Shown piece after piece: positions 18,121-27,167 of a DNA stretch of 64,000 bases. Under the pieces are notes generated by a model. It did no database searches, was not told the DNA's origin, and saw nothing but the letters and a program-made list of their open reading frames with translations. The stretch spans positions 428,457 through 492,456 of the forward strand of contig NZ_MBTG01000012.1 of the NCBI RefSeq assembly GCF_002027705.1. The letters run 5' to 3'. The stretch's first letter is position 1, and each line of letters opens with the position of its first letter. The translations under genes were made by a program, and so were the position numbers. The stretch comes from Paenibacillus ferrarius. Its GTDB lineage: Bacteria > Bacillota > Bacilli > Paenibacillales > NBRC-103111.

Positions 18121-18233
18121 GCCTTGCAGGAAAGTTGCATCAATTTCACGAATACTTCTAGAATGGAGGAATTGCGTAATTTCTATAAAATACGTTATCT
18201 CACACACCACAAGAGTTAGGAGATTAAAAACTT

Positions 18234-18767
18234 ATGATCACTCTTCAATATTTTGAACCATCCGATTTTCAAGAACTAATATCTTGGAGTGGAGATGAAG
18301 CATTTTTACTTCAATGGGCTGGAACACAATTTAAATTTCCCCTATCAGAAGATCAATTATTGGAGTATCTCAAAGACTCTAACGATATGAATACATCAAA
18401 CAAACTTATATACAAAGCAGTTGATTTGGAAACCAATCAAACAATTGGTCACATTTCAATCGGGGGAATCGATCGACAAAACCGCTCAGGACGAGTTGGC
18501 AAGGTTTTAGTCGGAAATCAGAGCGTACGTGGTAAGGGATATGGTAAACAAATGATCCAGCAGATTTTAAAGATAGGATTCGAAGACCTTAAATTACATC
18601 GGATAAGCCTAGGGGTCTTTGAATTTAACGAGTCAGCACTTCTGTGTTATGAAAAATCAGGGTTCATTAAAGAAGGTCTGGTTAGGGATGCGCGTCGATA
18701 TAAAGATTCCTATTGGAATTTAATTGAGATGGGTATTTTAGAGGATGAGTGGAGAATGGGTTTATAA
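18234..18767 (+). CDS. GNAT N-acetyltransferase (RimJ/RimL-like)
   Basis: 177 residues. The acetyl-CoA loop is seen as GNQSVRGKGYGKQMIQQIL (about 100-118), followed by KLHRISLGVFEFNESALLCYEKSGF, the standard motif order of GNAT enzymes acting on small molecules or protein N-termini. TAGGAG precedes the ATG. It is monocistronic, with a terminator after it. The substrate is unknown. Confidence 0.88.
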   Translation: MITLQYFEPSDFQELISWSGDEAFLLQWAGTQFKFPLSEDQLLEYLKDSNDMNTSNKLIYKAVDLETNQTIGHISIGGIDRQNRSGRVGKVLVGNQSVRGKGYGKQMIQQILKIGFEDLKLHRISLGVFEFNESALLCYEKSGFIKEGLVRDARRYKDSYWNLIEMGILEDEWRMGL

Positions 18768-18785
18768 CATCGGAACAACAACAAA

Positions 18786-18820
18786 CAAGGACTGCCTGAA
18801 TAAGGCGGTCTTTGTTTTGT
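18786..18820 (+). terminator. Terminator after GNAT gene
   Basis: CAAGGACTGCCT pairs with AGGCGGTCTTTG (two G-T pairs), followed by TTTTGTTT. Confidence 0.8.
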
Positions 18821-18875
18821 TTATTAATCGCATCAATGCTTTGATTCAATACGAATGACCGAGGGAGATGTTACA

Positions 18876-19193
18876 TTGTTTTATTTATTATTGGAAATTC
18901 TACGTATCATTTTATTATTATTAATCTTTGTTGGCTTCTTTGGAACTTTATTGGGCTGCTCGTATTCATTTTTGGGTTTTAACTTAAACAACATTAACTA
19001 TGGCTGGTTAGCGTGGATTGCAATAATAAGTTTATTTTTTGTTCTTTATAGAAATAAGTTACAGTATTCAGGTTGGTATATTGGTGAAGCAGAAAGGAAG
19101 CTCCATAGGAGGGGAGCAGGAGAGGCCAAACGACAAGTCTGCACCACTGCAATTAAATTTGGAAAGTTAAATTATAGCTATTTAAATTGGTGA
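18876..19193 (+). CDS. Small hypothetical membrane protein
   Basis: 105 residues from TTG 18876, which has GGGAG 8 bases before it; an in-frame ATG at 18855 would add seven residues but lies before the ribosome site. Two hydrophobic segments (about 4-30 and 40-55) are followed by a basic tail. I do not recognise it. The tail after about residue 70 has low complexity and could reflect decay. Confidence 0.5.
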   Translation: MFYLLLEILRIILLLLIFVGFFGTLLGCSYSFLGFNLNNINYGWLAWIAIISLFFVLYRNKLQYSGWYIGEAERKLHRRGAGEAKRQVCTTAIKFGKLNYSYLNW

Positions 19194-19196
19194 GAA

Positions 19197-19205
19197 TGGT
19201 ATAAT
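19197..19205 (+). promoter_or_regulatory. Extended -10 promoter of creatininase-like gene
   Basis: TGGTATAAT is a consensus extended -10 element 43 bases before the ATG at 19249. No good -35 box is present, as is common for extended -10 promoters. Confidence 0.5.
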
Positions 19206-19248
19206 TTGTTGCATGATGAAAAATTGTTCGTATTTAGGGAGTGTTAGT

Positions 19249-20004
19249 ATGCTAAGTTTTAAGAACACCACGACAGAAATTTCAAACAGTGGGATTGACA
19301 CAGTTGTTCTATCGGTAGGAGCAACGGAGCAGTTTGGACCGTACTTACCTATGCATTTAGATACGCTAATCGCAGAACTATTCGCTGATACATATGGAAA
19401 AGAATTAAATGCTTATGTCTTACCTACAATCCCGTTTAATACCTCAGAAGAACATGCCAATTTCAAAGGAACAGTTACTGTAAGCCCGAATATATTAACA
19501 TCCTTGTTGGAAGAAATTATTACTAACTTGATCCGGCAAGGTTTTAAGAAGTTTGTGGTCTGCACTGGACATGGTGGCTCATATTGGGAAATGGCTTTCG
19601 TCAAACATATAAACTACAAGTACCCTCAGATTATCTTAGTCACCGCAAATCATAATAATCAAATTGCATGGGAAGAAGCAGTTAATAAGGCAGGGTTACA
19701 TGGCTTAAACGAAATACACGGCGGGTTATTATCTGTGTGTACAGCTATGTGGCTTTGTCCTGAACTGGTTAAGACAGGATCAATGGGTTCGGACATTCCT
19801 TCAGAAAACCGTCTATATGCGGATTTCTTAGGATGGGATCGACTAACTCAGGATGGTTGTTGGGGCCAGTTCGAAGCAGGAATATATTCACACGAAGAGC
19901 TGGCTGAAAAAGGAAAGCTATTTTGGAACACATTTATTAATAAAAGAGCTGAGGGTTTGAAAAAAATTCTAGACGAGGGGTACCGTCGAAAAACTCTAGT
20001 ATGA
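19249..20004 (+). CDS. Creatininase-family amidohydrolase-like protein
   Basis: 251 residues from ATG 19249, which has AGGGAG upstream; an in-frame ATG at 19213 lacks one. Family blocks are present in order: GATEQFGPYLPMHLDT (about 23-38), HANFKGTVTV and TGHGGSYWE. The family binds two metals and includes creatininase and cyclic amide hydrolases. In typical members the first block reads EQHGPHLP; here the ligand-type His is Phe (EQF), so metal binding and activity may be altered. Monocistronic, with no pathway partners nearby. Confidence 0.85.
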   Translation: MLSFKNTTTEISNSGIDTVVLSVGATEQFGPYLPMHLDTLIAELFADTYGKELNAYVLPTIPFNTSEEHANFKGTVTVSPNILTSLLEEIITNLIRQGFKKFVVCTGHGGSYWEMAFVKHINYKYPQIILVTANHNNQIAWEEAVNKAGLHGLNEIHGGLLSVCTAMWLCPELVKTGSMGSDIPSENRLYADFLGWDRLTQDGCWGQFEAGIYSHEELAEKGKLFWNTFINKRAEGLKKILDEGYRRKTLV

Positions 20005-20152
20005 TTAAGCTATCGGAAACTATAGCTCAATATAGATTGAACGAGGCTGATGGTACAAACGGCAGCCTCCATACGTAAACGGGATAGTTTAGTTATAAGA
20101 ATACCTTACTTTCATATTTATGGTAGAATAACCCAAGCGGGGAGGGTCTGAT

Positions 20153-20671
20153 GTGAATATTGAAATGTCACTGGTACCTTATGAAGAGAAGTCGGTTCTA
20201 TACAATCTCATTCAGCTATATCGTTACGACAGCAGTGAGTTCGACGGACATGTACTTAATCATCATGGGATGTACCTGTACAAATATTTCGATCATCAAT
20301 GGACTGACGAATATCGACGGCCATTTATAGTGAGAGTTGATGGGGAAATTTCGGGCTTTGTTTTGATTAGCTTAGATGTACCCAAGGAATATATGAAATT
20401 GAGTGGTGCTGAAAAAACAAATATAGTAAGTGATTTCTTTATTATGAGGAAATACAGGCGCAAAGGGGTAGGCAGATATGTTGCTTACTCATTGTTCGAA
20501 CAGTTCAGTGGCACATGGGAGATAAGGCAAACTGCAGGTAACAAGCCCGCGTATGAGTTCTGGAAACAGATTATTACCCAATATAAAGCAGATGATTTCT
20601 ATCAAGAAAAGATTCTACAAAATGAAAAATGGAATGGTCCTGTCTTTGTTTTTGAGTCAGCAGCACGTTGA
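20153..20671 (+). CDS. GNAT-family N-acetyltransferase
   Basis: 172 residues from GTG 20153 with GGGGAGGG upstream. The acetyl-CoA region reads SDFFIMRKYRRKGVGRYVAYSLF (split over about 98-121), with the R-x-x-G-x-G core, followed by NKPAYEFWKQII. This resembles uncharacterised GNAT proteins of Bacillales. An extended -10 box TGGTAGAAT (20121-20129) lies upstream. The substrate is unknown. Confidence 0.85.
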   Translation: MNIEMSLVPYEEKSVLYNLIQLYRYDSSEFDGHVLNHHGMYLYKYFDHQWTDEYRRPFIVRVDGEISGFVLISLDVPKEYMKLSGAEKTNIVSDFFIMRKYRRKGVGRYVAYSLFEQFSGTWEIRQTAGNKPAYEFWKQIITQYKADDFYQEKILQNEKWNGPVFVFESAAR

Positions 20672-20691
20672 GCATAAGCCAATGAGCCAAG

Positions 20692-20836
20692 CTGAAAGAA
20701 GAGATCAGCCTGAACCGCATCCCTCCGGAGATTGGAGAGCTGGAACAACTAGAGCAGTTAACTGAAATACATTAATGTGTCGCAGGATTCGTTTTGGGAA
20801 ACGATTGAATCAGAACTTTGGTTCCTTTCAATCTGA
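20692..20836 (+). pseudogene. Remnant of a leucine-rich-repeat protein
   Basis: From 20692 the frame reads ISLNRIPPEIGELEQLEQL, a typical LRR unit, stopping at 20775. A frame one base along then continues the pattern (LKYINVSQDSFWETIESELW, 20762-20821) and stops at 20836. No start codon with a ribosome site is present. This is a short frameshifted leftover. Confidence 0.55.
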
Positions 20837-20867
20837 CATCGAAGTGAAGCTCGGAGCAGATGTCGGG

Positions 20868-21003
20868 TGACAAGAACATTATCTCATTAATTACCGCGTA
20901 AATCGCGGTTTTTTTATTTTATGGGATCAAGTTCTTGTCACGAGCCAATGACAAGAACTTGATCCCATTCCCGATTTTGACAAGAACTTGATCTCATTCC
21001 CGA
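20868..21003. repeat. GACAAGAAC repeat cluster with 19-bp inverted repeat
   Basis: Four copies of a TGACAAGAAC(TTG/ATT)ATC(C/T)CATT unit: 20868-20888 direct, 20921-20940 inverted, 20949-20974 and 20978-21003 direct, the last two 29 bp apart. The inverted copy and the third make a perfect 19-bp inverted repeat (20922-20940 / 20949-20967) around an 8-base loop. Function unknown. Confidence 0.75.
20893..20920 (+). terminator. Terminator inside repeat cluster
   Basis: ACCGCG-TAAAT-CGCGGT followed by TTTTTTATTTT, the first good terminator after the GNAT gene ending at 20671. Confidence 0.8.
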
Positions 21004-21149
21004 CAGATGGGAGTGAATGAGGTGGATATAGAAATACCTGGAAAGGATACCTATGATTGAACTAACGGGCAGGTTACTAGAACACTTGAAGAAATTTTTA
21101 ATGTAAAAAAACCCCTTATTCAGTACAATGTTAAAAAATATAGCATAGT

Positions 21150-21479
21150 GTGTTCAAGATTCTCAAAGAATTCAAGAAAAGTCGAGTTTCTTACAACGAA
21201 ACATATCCTCAACGAGATTACTCACCAACAAATGCAAAAATTTTAGAAGTAGGTTGTGGAACTGGTGCTTATTCCCTTCATTTTGCGGAGCAACAACATG
21301 AGGTAGTTGCGGTGGATATCACACCAAAACATATCGAAAAAGATGATTATCGGCAACGGAAATGGATTCCGTTCTTTGCAACGACCGGCATGCTCGTATG
21401 CAGTTTACATTCCCGATTCCCTCTGCAACACGGGGGCTTTATGAATTTGTTGCTATTTCACCATACCTGCCTCTTTTGA
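21150..21479 (+). pseudogene. Truncated SAM-dependent methyltransferase
   Basis: The N-terminal part contains the methyltransferase motif I (AKILEVGCGTGAYSLHF, about 29-45) and the next strand (VVAVDITPKHIE). After residue 65 the sequence changes to an unrelated tail and stops at 109, less than half the usual 200-260 residues. No good ribosome site precedes the GTG. Bases before it in another frame read TRTLEEIFNVKKPLIQYN-like coding sequence with a stop inside. I read it as a deleted gene. Confidence 0.6.
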
Positions 21480-21881
21480 GTGAATATCATAACAAAACCA
21501 CTCTGTGTTTCCATACGCAGGGCTAGTCTTTTATTTTCTGTAAAAAGAATCACATAAAAACCATTAATTGCTATGTAAAAAAATGGTATGATTGTATGGG
21601 CAAGTTTTATTAATGAACCCGACATTATTTCCAAGAGGGGAAACGATGTCTTTGACTGAAGGCGGCGAACTCATCATCACTAGTAGGGTGCAGCGATAAA
21701 GAGAGGCTTGCCTTATTCTCACGAGTCCAAATGCTATATGGCAGCGAGGCTGGGCTTTGGGCAGGCAGCAGGGAAGGAGTAGGCCAACCGTTGCGTTGAG
21801 TCTTCCGCTTGACCGCTGTACGGCGGAATTTCATTTGGAATCAATGGCACAACTGACACGTAGAACGGAGGAAATGTCATC
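21480..21881 (+). other. Leader of the AraC-type regulator gene
   Basis: This 400-base gap holds no recognised gene. AAAAAATGGTATGATTGT (21576-21594) resembles part of the shared site before 23592. A 17-codon frame with GAGGGG upstream begins at ATG 21647. No histidine kinase gene is present, although YesN-type regulators are usually paired with one. Confidence 0.4.
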
Positions 21882-23483
21882 TTGAATTTACTGATTGTCG
21901 AGGATGAGGTTCGGCTGTGCAACAATCTGGCCCGCCACATTCCATGGGAGAGTCATGGGATAGAAGTTATAGGGACGGCATTTAACGGGATGGAGGCGCT
22001 GGCACAAATTGAGCGAAAAAAGCCAGACCTGCTGCTTGCGGATATTCAGATGCCGCAAATGGACGGATTGACGCTGGCCCGCCATGTACAGGAGAGCGAC
22101 TCCCTCATCAAAATGGTTATCTTGAGTGGTCATGACAACTTTGCCTACGCGCAAATGTCGCTGGATTTAGGCGTATACAAATATTTACTCAAACCAGCAG
22201 GCGATATGGAAATATTGCAGGCGATGCTTGGAGCGGCTGAAGAGCTGCGCTCCGAATTGGAAGAGCGACACGAGCGTGTCTTGCTTAAGTACAAGTGGGA
22301 ACAGCATTTGCCGTACCTGCAAAACCAGTTCTACAGCAATTGGTTGACTGGCCGGTATCAGCGCGATGAAATCGTACGCTTAAGCAGGGAGCTGCAACTG
22401 GATCTCAAGCTGGATGAAAGCTATATCGTAGCAGTCTTTGATATGGACAGGCAGCCTGCGCAGGAGGGAAGTTTTAGTGTAAAGGATGCTTCACTGCTCC
22501 AGCACACGTTAGCTGGCGTTCTAAACGATTGGCTTCCTGACTCAGCATACCGGATATGCAGTGATGTGGAGGGCTTATCTGTGGTTATATTTGCGCTTGG
22601 GGAGAGGGAAGAGGAGAAGGAGGCTGTGCTGCGCATTCATACAATGGCAGCAAAATTGCTTGTACATGTTCAAGATTACATGAAGCATACAGCGAGTGCC
22701 GGGATCAGCGGTGGAGCCGGGGAAGCGAGAGAGCTTCATGTCTTATATCGTGAAGCTCGGACGGCTTTGTCAAATCGCAAGCTGTTGGGAGGCAGCATTG
22801 CCATTCCCTACCAAGAATCCTCACCGCTGGCTACTAGTATTCCTTGTCCAGAGCCGACCTATGAGAAGGCTTTGGAAATGGCTTTACAGACCGGAGATGA
22901 GGACAAAGCGCTTGCGGCTCTGACGTCCATGTGGGAAGAGGGTCTGACCAGGCTGGCTACCCTCGATGATATGCATGAATATGTCCTTTGTTTTAGCAGT
23001 TGTCTGATTCGTTTGATCCGGAAGCAAGGCTGGCTGGTAAAAGAAGTGGCGGGCGAAGACTTCATCTTCTTTCAAAACATTCACCTGCTCGCCACCGCTG
23101 AACAAATCTATGCCTGGCTGCAAAAAACGATTCATAACATATTGGCTTACGCCCGTACAAAGAGGCAGACGGTCAGTCACCAGACCGTCAAGCTGATTTT
23201 GAAGTTGGTGGAACAGGAGCTGGACACCGACCTTACCCTCCATATGGTGGCGGAACGGCTTTATATGAATGCCTCTTATTTAAGTCGCTTATTCAAACAG
23301 GAAACTGGAAAGTCATTTTCCGCCTATGTATTGGAGAAGAAAATGGAGCGGGCTCGATCCGTTTTGCTAGAGGGGACCAAAGTATATAACGCTGCTCTAG
23401 CCGTCGGATATCGGGATGTCAGCTATTTCACCAAAGTATTCCATAAATACTGGGGGGTAACGCCCGGCAGCTTCAAACCATAA
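21882..23483 (+). CDS. YesN-type response regulator with AraC DNA-binding domain
   Basis: 533 residues from TTG 21882 with GGAGG 11 bases upstream. The receiver domain (1-125) has acidic residues E7/D8, the phospho-acceptor Asp54 (LLADIQMPQMDG) and Lys in LLKPAG. A long middle region follows, then a C-terminal AraC double helix-turn-helix (about 430-530; AERLYMNASYLSRLFKQETG). This layout is that of YesN regulators, which pair with YesM kinases; no kinase is adjacent. It stands directly before the secreted protein and peptide-export operon, whose promoters share a motif, so it is their likely activator (inferred). Confidence 0.92.
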   Translation: MNLLIVEDEVRLCNNLARHIPWESHGIEVIGTAFNGMEALAQIERKKPDLLLADIQMPQMDGLTLARHVQESDSLIKMVILSGHDNFAYAQMSLDLGVYKYLLKPAGDMEILQAMLGAAEELRSELEERHERVLLKYKWEQHLPYLQNQFYSNWLTGRYQRDEIVRLSRELQLDLKLDESYIVAVFDMDRQPAQEGSFSVKDASLLQHTLAGVLNDWLPDSAYRICSDVEGLSVVIFALGEREEEKEAVLRIHTMAAKLLVHVQDYMKHTASAGISGGAGEARELHVLYREARTALSNRKLLGGSIAIPYQESSPLATSIPCPEPTYEKALEMALQTGDEDKALAALTSMWEEGLTRLATLDDMHEYVLCFSSCLIRLIRKQGWLVKEVAGEDFIFFQNIHLLATAEQIYAWLQKTIHNILAYARTKRQTVSHQTVKLILKLVEQELDTDLTLHMVAERLYMNASYLSRLFKQETGKSFSAYVLEKKMERARSVLLEGTKVYNAALAVGYRDVSYFTKVFHKYWGVTPGSFKP

Positions 23484-23549
23484 TGTCATTAAACTACCAT
23501 AAAAAGGTATGGTTGTCGTCTAATTCGGACAAGTACCCCCTTGTATAAT
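23484..23549 (+). promoter_or_regulatory. Activator-type promoter of the secreted-protein gene
   Basis: TGTCATTAAACTACCATAAA begins at 23484 and GGTATGGTTGT follows. The -10 box TATAAT is at 23544-23549, exactly 60 bp after the motif start. There is no good -35 box, as expected for an activated promoter. The same layout occurs at 24741-24806. Confidence 0.65.
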
Positions 23550-23591
23550 GGAGATGAATCAGCAGCCTAATTAATGAAGGAGTGTGTGTTT

Positions 23592-24656
23592 ATGAAAAAG
23601 AAGATCATCTTACTTACGGTAGTGGTAGCGGTAATGACGTCCATGTCGACGGTATTGGCAGAGCAATCGCCGGCAGCAACTAAACCTGCGTTGTTCGAGA
23701 CAGGCGGAGCGGAAGTAACGGATTACACTAACATGAAAAGCGCAGGCAAAGTGGAGGCCGTTTTGAGCAAAGCCCGCCAAGCTGCGGCAGAGGAAACTGG
23801 GTTAGCCTTGGGAGCAAGAAGCGTGGGACCGGGAACGGAGACAGCAGTGAATTATGTTTTCATCGATGGTAATACCGGTTATTTTTATGAAAAGAGTCCG
23901 ATATTCGACAGAGAGAAGCTGTACGTGTATGAGGTAAAAGCGGAATCCTTGCAAAATACCCCAGTTGGGGTGGAGGCCGCATTAGTGACGGATCTCCCGA
24001 ACGGCATCGGCGGGAAGGCCGTTGTGAACAAGAATGGATCTTACATCAATGCAACGGTGAGAACCGCTGTGCAAAGCCAACTTTCGGGCGCACCGTCGGG
24101 TGCTACTTACATTTATTCCGGATTCAGCGGCACTGGAAGGAAATATGACGGAACTAACAATAATTTCCCCGTAGAGGCGGATATGGGATTGCAATACAGC
24201 AATGCCTACGGATATGTCAAATGGACGCCTGTTCTGGGCTTTTACAATGGCATCCATAACAACGGTTCCTTCTTGTCAGGCTATGAAAAGGTGCAGTACA
24301 AGAACGGCTTCAAGGGCGGCACGGATGTGAACCTGACCGCTTACCGCAACGTGAACGGCAACACCCGGCTTTCAATAAGCGGGTATGCAGTTTGTCCAGA
24401 TTCGGCTTGCTCGCAAACTGCCGATACCTACCTGACATCTATTATGGAATTTGCCAATACGAATGTGACGAGCGTGAGCAAGTGGAAGATGCTCGCTACG
24501 ATCGCAGGCTCGGAGAACGTAACGGGACATATTTACACGGAATTCAAAAATGTCAATTTAGATGGCGCAGCACAGACTCCGACGAAAGAAGCGGAAGATT
24601 ATGCAACGGTAAGTATATCGGGGAGCACGGTAACCATTAACGTATCTCATGATTGA
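23592..24656 (+). CDS. Secreted hypothetical protein
   Basis: 354 residues from ATG 23592, preceded by AAGGAG; a longer frame from 23574 lacks a ribosome site. The signal peptide runs to about residue 26 (cut near VLAEQ). The mature part is Gly/Asn/Thr-rich, probably a beta-sandwich or jelly-roll, with one Cys pair (CPDSACS, around 270). I do not recognise a family. It has its own terminator and shares a promoter motif with the downstream operon, so it is probably co-regulated and may be a target, carrier or partner of the exported product. Confidence 0.8.
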   Translation: MKKKIILLTVVVAVMTSMSTVLAEQSPAATKPALFETGGAEVTDYTNMKSAGKVEAVLSKARQAAAEETGLALGARSVGPGTETAVNYVFIDGNTGYFYEKSPIFDREKLYVYEVKAESLQNTPVGVEAALVTDLPNGIGGKAVVNKNGSYINATVRTAVQSQLSGAPSGATYIYSGFSGTGRKYDGTNNNFPVEADMGLQYSNAYGYVKWTPVLGFYNGIHNNGSFLSGYEKVQYKNGFKGGTDVNLTAYRNVNGNTRLSISGYAVCPDSACSQTADTYLTSIMEFANTNVTSVSKWKMLATIAGSENVTGHIYTEFKNVNLDGAAQTPTKEAEDYATVSISGSTVTINVSHD

Positions 24657-24675
24657 ATCGTATCGACGACCAAAG

Positions 24676-24711
24676 ATCGACCAAGCCTGCAAGCCGGTTT
24701 GGTCGATTTTT
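24676..24711 (+). terminator. Terminator after the secreted-protein gene
   Basis: ATCGACCAA pairs with TTGGTCGAT with an inner GCC/GGT stretch, followed by TTTTTC. Confidence 0.85.
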
Positions 24712-24740
24712 CTATTTTATGCTTAATTTGTCAATAAATA

Positions 24741-24806
24741 TGTCATTAAATTACCAAATAAAGTAATTATAACCTATTTAAAGTAAATATGAATAATATG
24801 TACAAT
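24741..24806 (+). promoter_or_regulatory. Activator-type promoter of the peptide-export operon
   Basis: TGTCATTAAATTACCAAATA starts at 24741, matching the site at 23484 in 16 of 20 positions with the first ten identical. The -10 box TACAAT is at 24801-24806, again exactly 60 bp after the motif start. The leader to the GTG at 24883 is about 70 bases. Confidence 0.65.
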
Positions 24807-24882
24807 TGAATCAAGGCAAAGGATAGCCCTAAGGCAATGAAAACATCCATCCTCATATTCAATTGAACCAGGAGGGAAAAAA

Positions 24883-25377
24883 GTGCAATTGATACAAGAA
24901 GCAAAAGATCATAGACGGTTTTTAAAACAAACGGTCGAGCATTACAAAGTGGGTGCTTATTTTCCCGAGCAGTTGATTTTGTTTCCAAAAACCGATCCAG
25001 TTTCCTTTGAATGGATGCAGCATACGAATCATGGAACGATCATCTTTATAATGAGCGAGGCGTGCTCAGCCTGCAACATAGAACCGGCCATTTCATTTAT
25101 GAAGGCGCATCCAGCCTTTGACTACTGTCTTCTGTATGAAGGAACTCCGCAATCCGTGGACGAGCAGCAAGCGGGATTGCCTGTGGAAATCCGAATTCAT
25201 CGGTGCGATACGATGAAGCTGCATAACCAAATCAAGGTCAATGTGGTGCCATATGTCTTAGTGTTCAACAAAATCGGACAGGCTGTAGGGGCGGATACGT
25301 TTCACGATCTAACAGGGCTGGAACGCACAGCTTCCCCCTTAATCCGTGTCTATCGCAACGGTCAAACGCAGACATGA
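24883..25377 (+). CDS. Thioredoxin-fold protein with CSAC motif
   Basis: 164 residues from GTG 24883 with AGGAGGG upstream. A strand-loop-helix with the redox motif C61-S-A-C64 ([19 protein letters not shown]) and a later cis-Pro-like VVPYVLVF fit a thioredoxin/TlpA fold. No signal peptide is evident, but a hydrophobic stretch lies near 25-35. First gene of a seven-gene operon, and it overlaps the ABC gene by 4 bases (ATGA). A likely thiol-disulfide reductant or oxidant for the Cys-rich peptide encoded downstream (inferred). Confidence 0.75.
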   Translation: MQLIQEAKDHRRFLKQTVEHYKVGAYFPEQLILFPKTDPVSFEWMQHTNHGTIIFIMSEACSACNIEPAISFMKAHPAFDYCLLYEGTPQSVDEQQAGLPVEIRIHRCDTMKLHNQIKVNVVPYVLVFNKIGQAVGADTFHDLTGLERTASPLIRVYRNGQTQT

Positions 25378-27143
25378 AGTCGTTTGTCCGAACCGCGAAA
25401 ACGACGTGGGAAGCCTTCTCCAAAGTATATAGGTTCAATAAAAACATCGTTATACTTTCGCTCTTGGTCTATACCTTAGCTGCTTTTCAAACGAACCTGA
25501 ACGTGTATCTCAGCAAATTCATCGTCGATCAATTAACGGTGAAGAACCTCACCATGCTGCTGGGCGGTATTGGTCTTCTCATTTCGTTTCAACTTATCCG
25601 TACAAGGCTCGACTCGTACACTCAGCTTAAGAGCAGCAAGATGAGCTTGGAGTTCTCCGTACAGTGTGAGAACCAATTGATTGATCTCGTGGCCAATACG
25701 GAATTAATCGATAAGGAGCATCCCAAATTCAAAGGCGATTTCTCTTACTGGACGTATAGCAACAACAAGTATTACGATACGTATTTCATTGCCACCGGTT
25801 TGGTCAAGCAGATCGTTCTCTCGGGTTTAAGTCTCTTCTACCTGCTTCATTCGTACTGGGTGATCGCATTGCTTGCCCTGCTGGTTGGCACATGGAGAGG
25901 GCTTTACGATCTGCGGGCTGTCAGGGAACGGGTGCGAATTGATGAACAATTGATGAGAAATGCCCGGAGTCACCACTATTATTACGATTTGCTGACAGGT
26001 TCCGAGACGCAGAAGGAGATGATGTTGTTTCAGCTATATCCGTATTTCAGGAATCGGTGGCTTGGTAAGAAAAAGGAGTCCACGGAGCTTCAAGTCCAGC
26101 TTAACAAAATCAATCATCAGAGAACTTTCCGGGGCGAGATGCTCTCAATCATAAATACCGGTGTCGTTACCGCTATAACCGCCTACTTGATTTATAAGGG
26201 CTCCCTTGGTATCGGGGATTATGTGGCGATTCTTATGGCGCTCAGCATGACGGAAAGCAGCATCAGCTTCATGTTTTCTTCCTTTTCGCGATTGACCGAA
26301 AATTGTCTGCATATCGAGAAACTGAAGCTTATCGAAGCCACGACGCAAGCCGCTGTCAGCAGGGAGAAGCAGGTCGGGGATCAGCCTTTTATTTTCAAAA
26401 ACGACATCCAGATCTGCGACTTGACTTTCCGCTATCCGAATCAGGATCAGCTTGCGCTTGCAGGTATTACGGCGCAAATCAAAAAGGGAGAAGTTGTGGC
26501 GATCCTAGGAGAGAACGGATCGGGCAAATCGACGTTGACAAAACTGCTGTTGGGGCTGTATCCAAGCGGTGAGGGGACTATTTTGTATGATGGCATCCCT
26601 ATAAAGCGAATCGACCGAGATGAGATGTGGAAAAAGAGTTCAGCGGTATTTCAGGATTTCACCAGATATATGACTCAGGTAAGAGATAACGTGGCCGTAG
26701 GTAATATCGACGAGATCGACAATACAGAAAAGCTGAATCAATTGCTTGTCAAAATGGGCTTGGAGAAATCCTTTAAGAACGGATTGGACAGCCGTCTGGG
26801 ATTTATGGAGGATGACGCCGTGAATCTGTCGGGCGGACAGTGGCAAAGATTGGCGTTGTCCCGCGTGTTTGTCCGCGATGACGATGAGTTGGTCGTCTTC
26901 GACGAACCGACCTCTGCGCTAGACCCGCTCAGTGAAGTCCGATTAATGAATGAGATTCTCGATTACTGTCAAGATAAAACTGTCCTGCTCATTTCCCATC
27001 GCGTCGGTGTCGCCCGTAATGCCGACCGTATTATTGTCATGGAGCGCGGGCGAATCGCAGAAACCGGCAACCATGATGAACTGCTTCAGCAGCAAGGTCT
27101 TTACACGGAGATGTGGAATCAGCAAAAGCAGTGGTATGTTTAA
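25374..27143 (+). CDS. ABC exporter, fused membrane and ATPase domains
   Basis: 589 residues: an ABC-B type membrane domain with about six segments (1-310), then a complete ATPase: Walker [10 protein letters not shown] (about 375), signature [13 protein letters not shown], Walker [13 protein letters not shown] and the H-loop SHRVG. It lacks the N-terminal C39 peptidase found in many bacteriocin exporters, so any leader would be cut by another enzyme or the substrate has no leader. It resembles half-transporters of peptide clusters and probably works as a homodimer. Translation is coupled to the gene before it. Confidence 0.9.
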   Translation: MKSFVRTAKTTWEAFSKVYRFNKNIVILSLLVYTLAAFQTNLNVYLSKFIVDQLTVKNLTMLLGGIGLLISFQLIRTRLDSYTQLKSSKMSLEFSVQCENQLIDLVANTELIDKEHPKFKGDFSYWTYSNNKYYDTYFIATGLVKQIVLSGLSLFYLLHSYWVIALLALLVGTWRGLYDLRAVRERVRIDEQLMRNARSHHYYYDLLTGSETQKEMMLFQLYPYFRNRWLGKKKESTELQVQLNKINHQRTFRGEMLSIINTGVVTAITAYLIYKGSLGIGDYVAILMALSMTESSISFMFSSFSRLTENCLHIEKLKLIEATTQAAVSREKQVGDQPFIFKNDIQICDLTFRYPNQDQLALAGITAQIKKGEVVAILGENGSGKSTLTKLLLGLYPSGEGTILYDGIPIKRIDRDEMWKKSSAVFQDFTRYMTQVRDNVAVGNIDEIDNTEKLNQLLVKMGLEKSFKNGLDSRLGFMEDDAVNLSGGQWQRLALSRVFVRDDDELVVFDEPTSALDPLSEVRLMNEILDYCQDKTVLLISHRVGVARNADRIIVMERGRIAETGNHDELLQQQGLYTEMWNQQKQWYV

Positions 27144-27167
27144 GTCTTAATGAAAGGAGAGGTTCCG

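Noticed and set aside
18121..18155. TTGCAGGAAAGTTGCATC as another palindrome-element unit
   Set aside because: Only half of the unit matches and no further units lie at 51 or 61 bp.
21882..23483. Calling a YesM kinase partner in the gap before the regulator
   Set aside because: No kinase motifs are found in any frame between 21480 and 21881.
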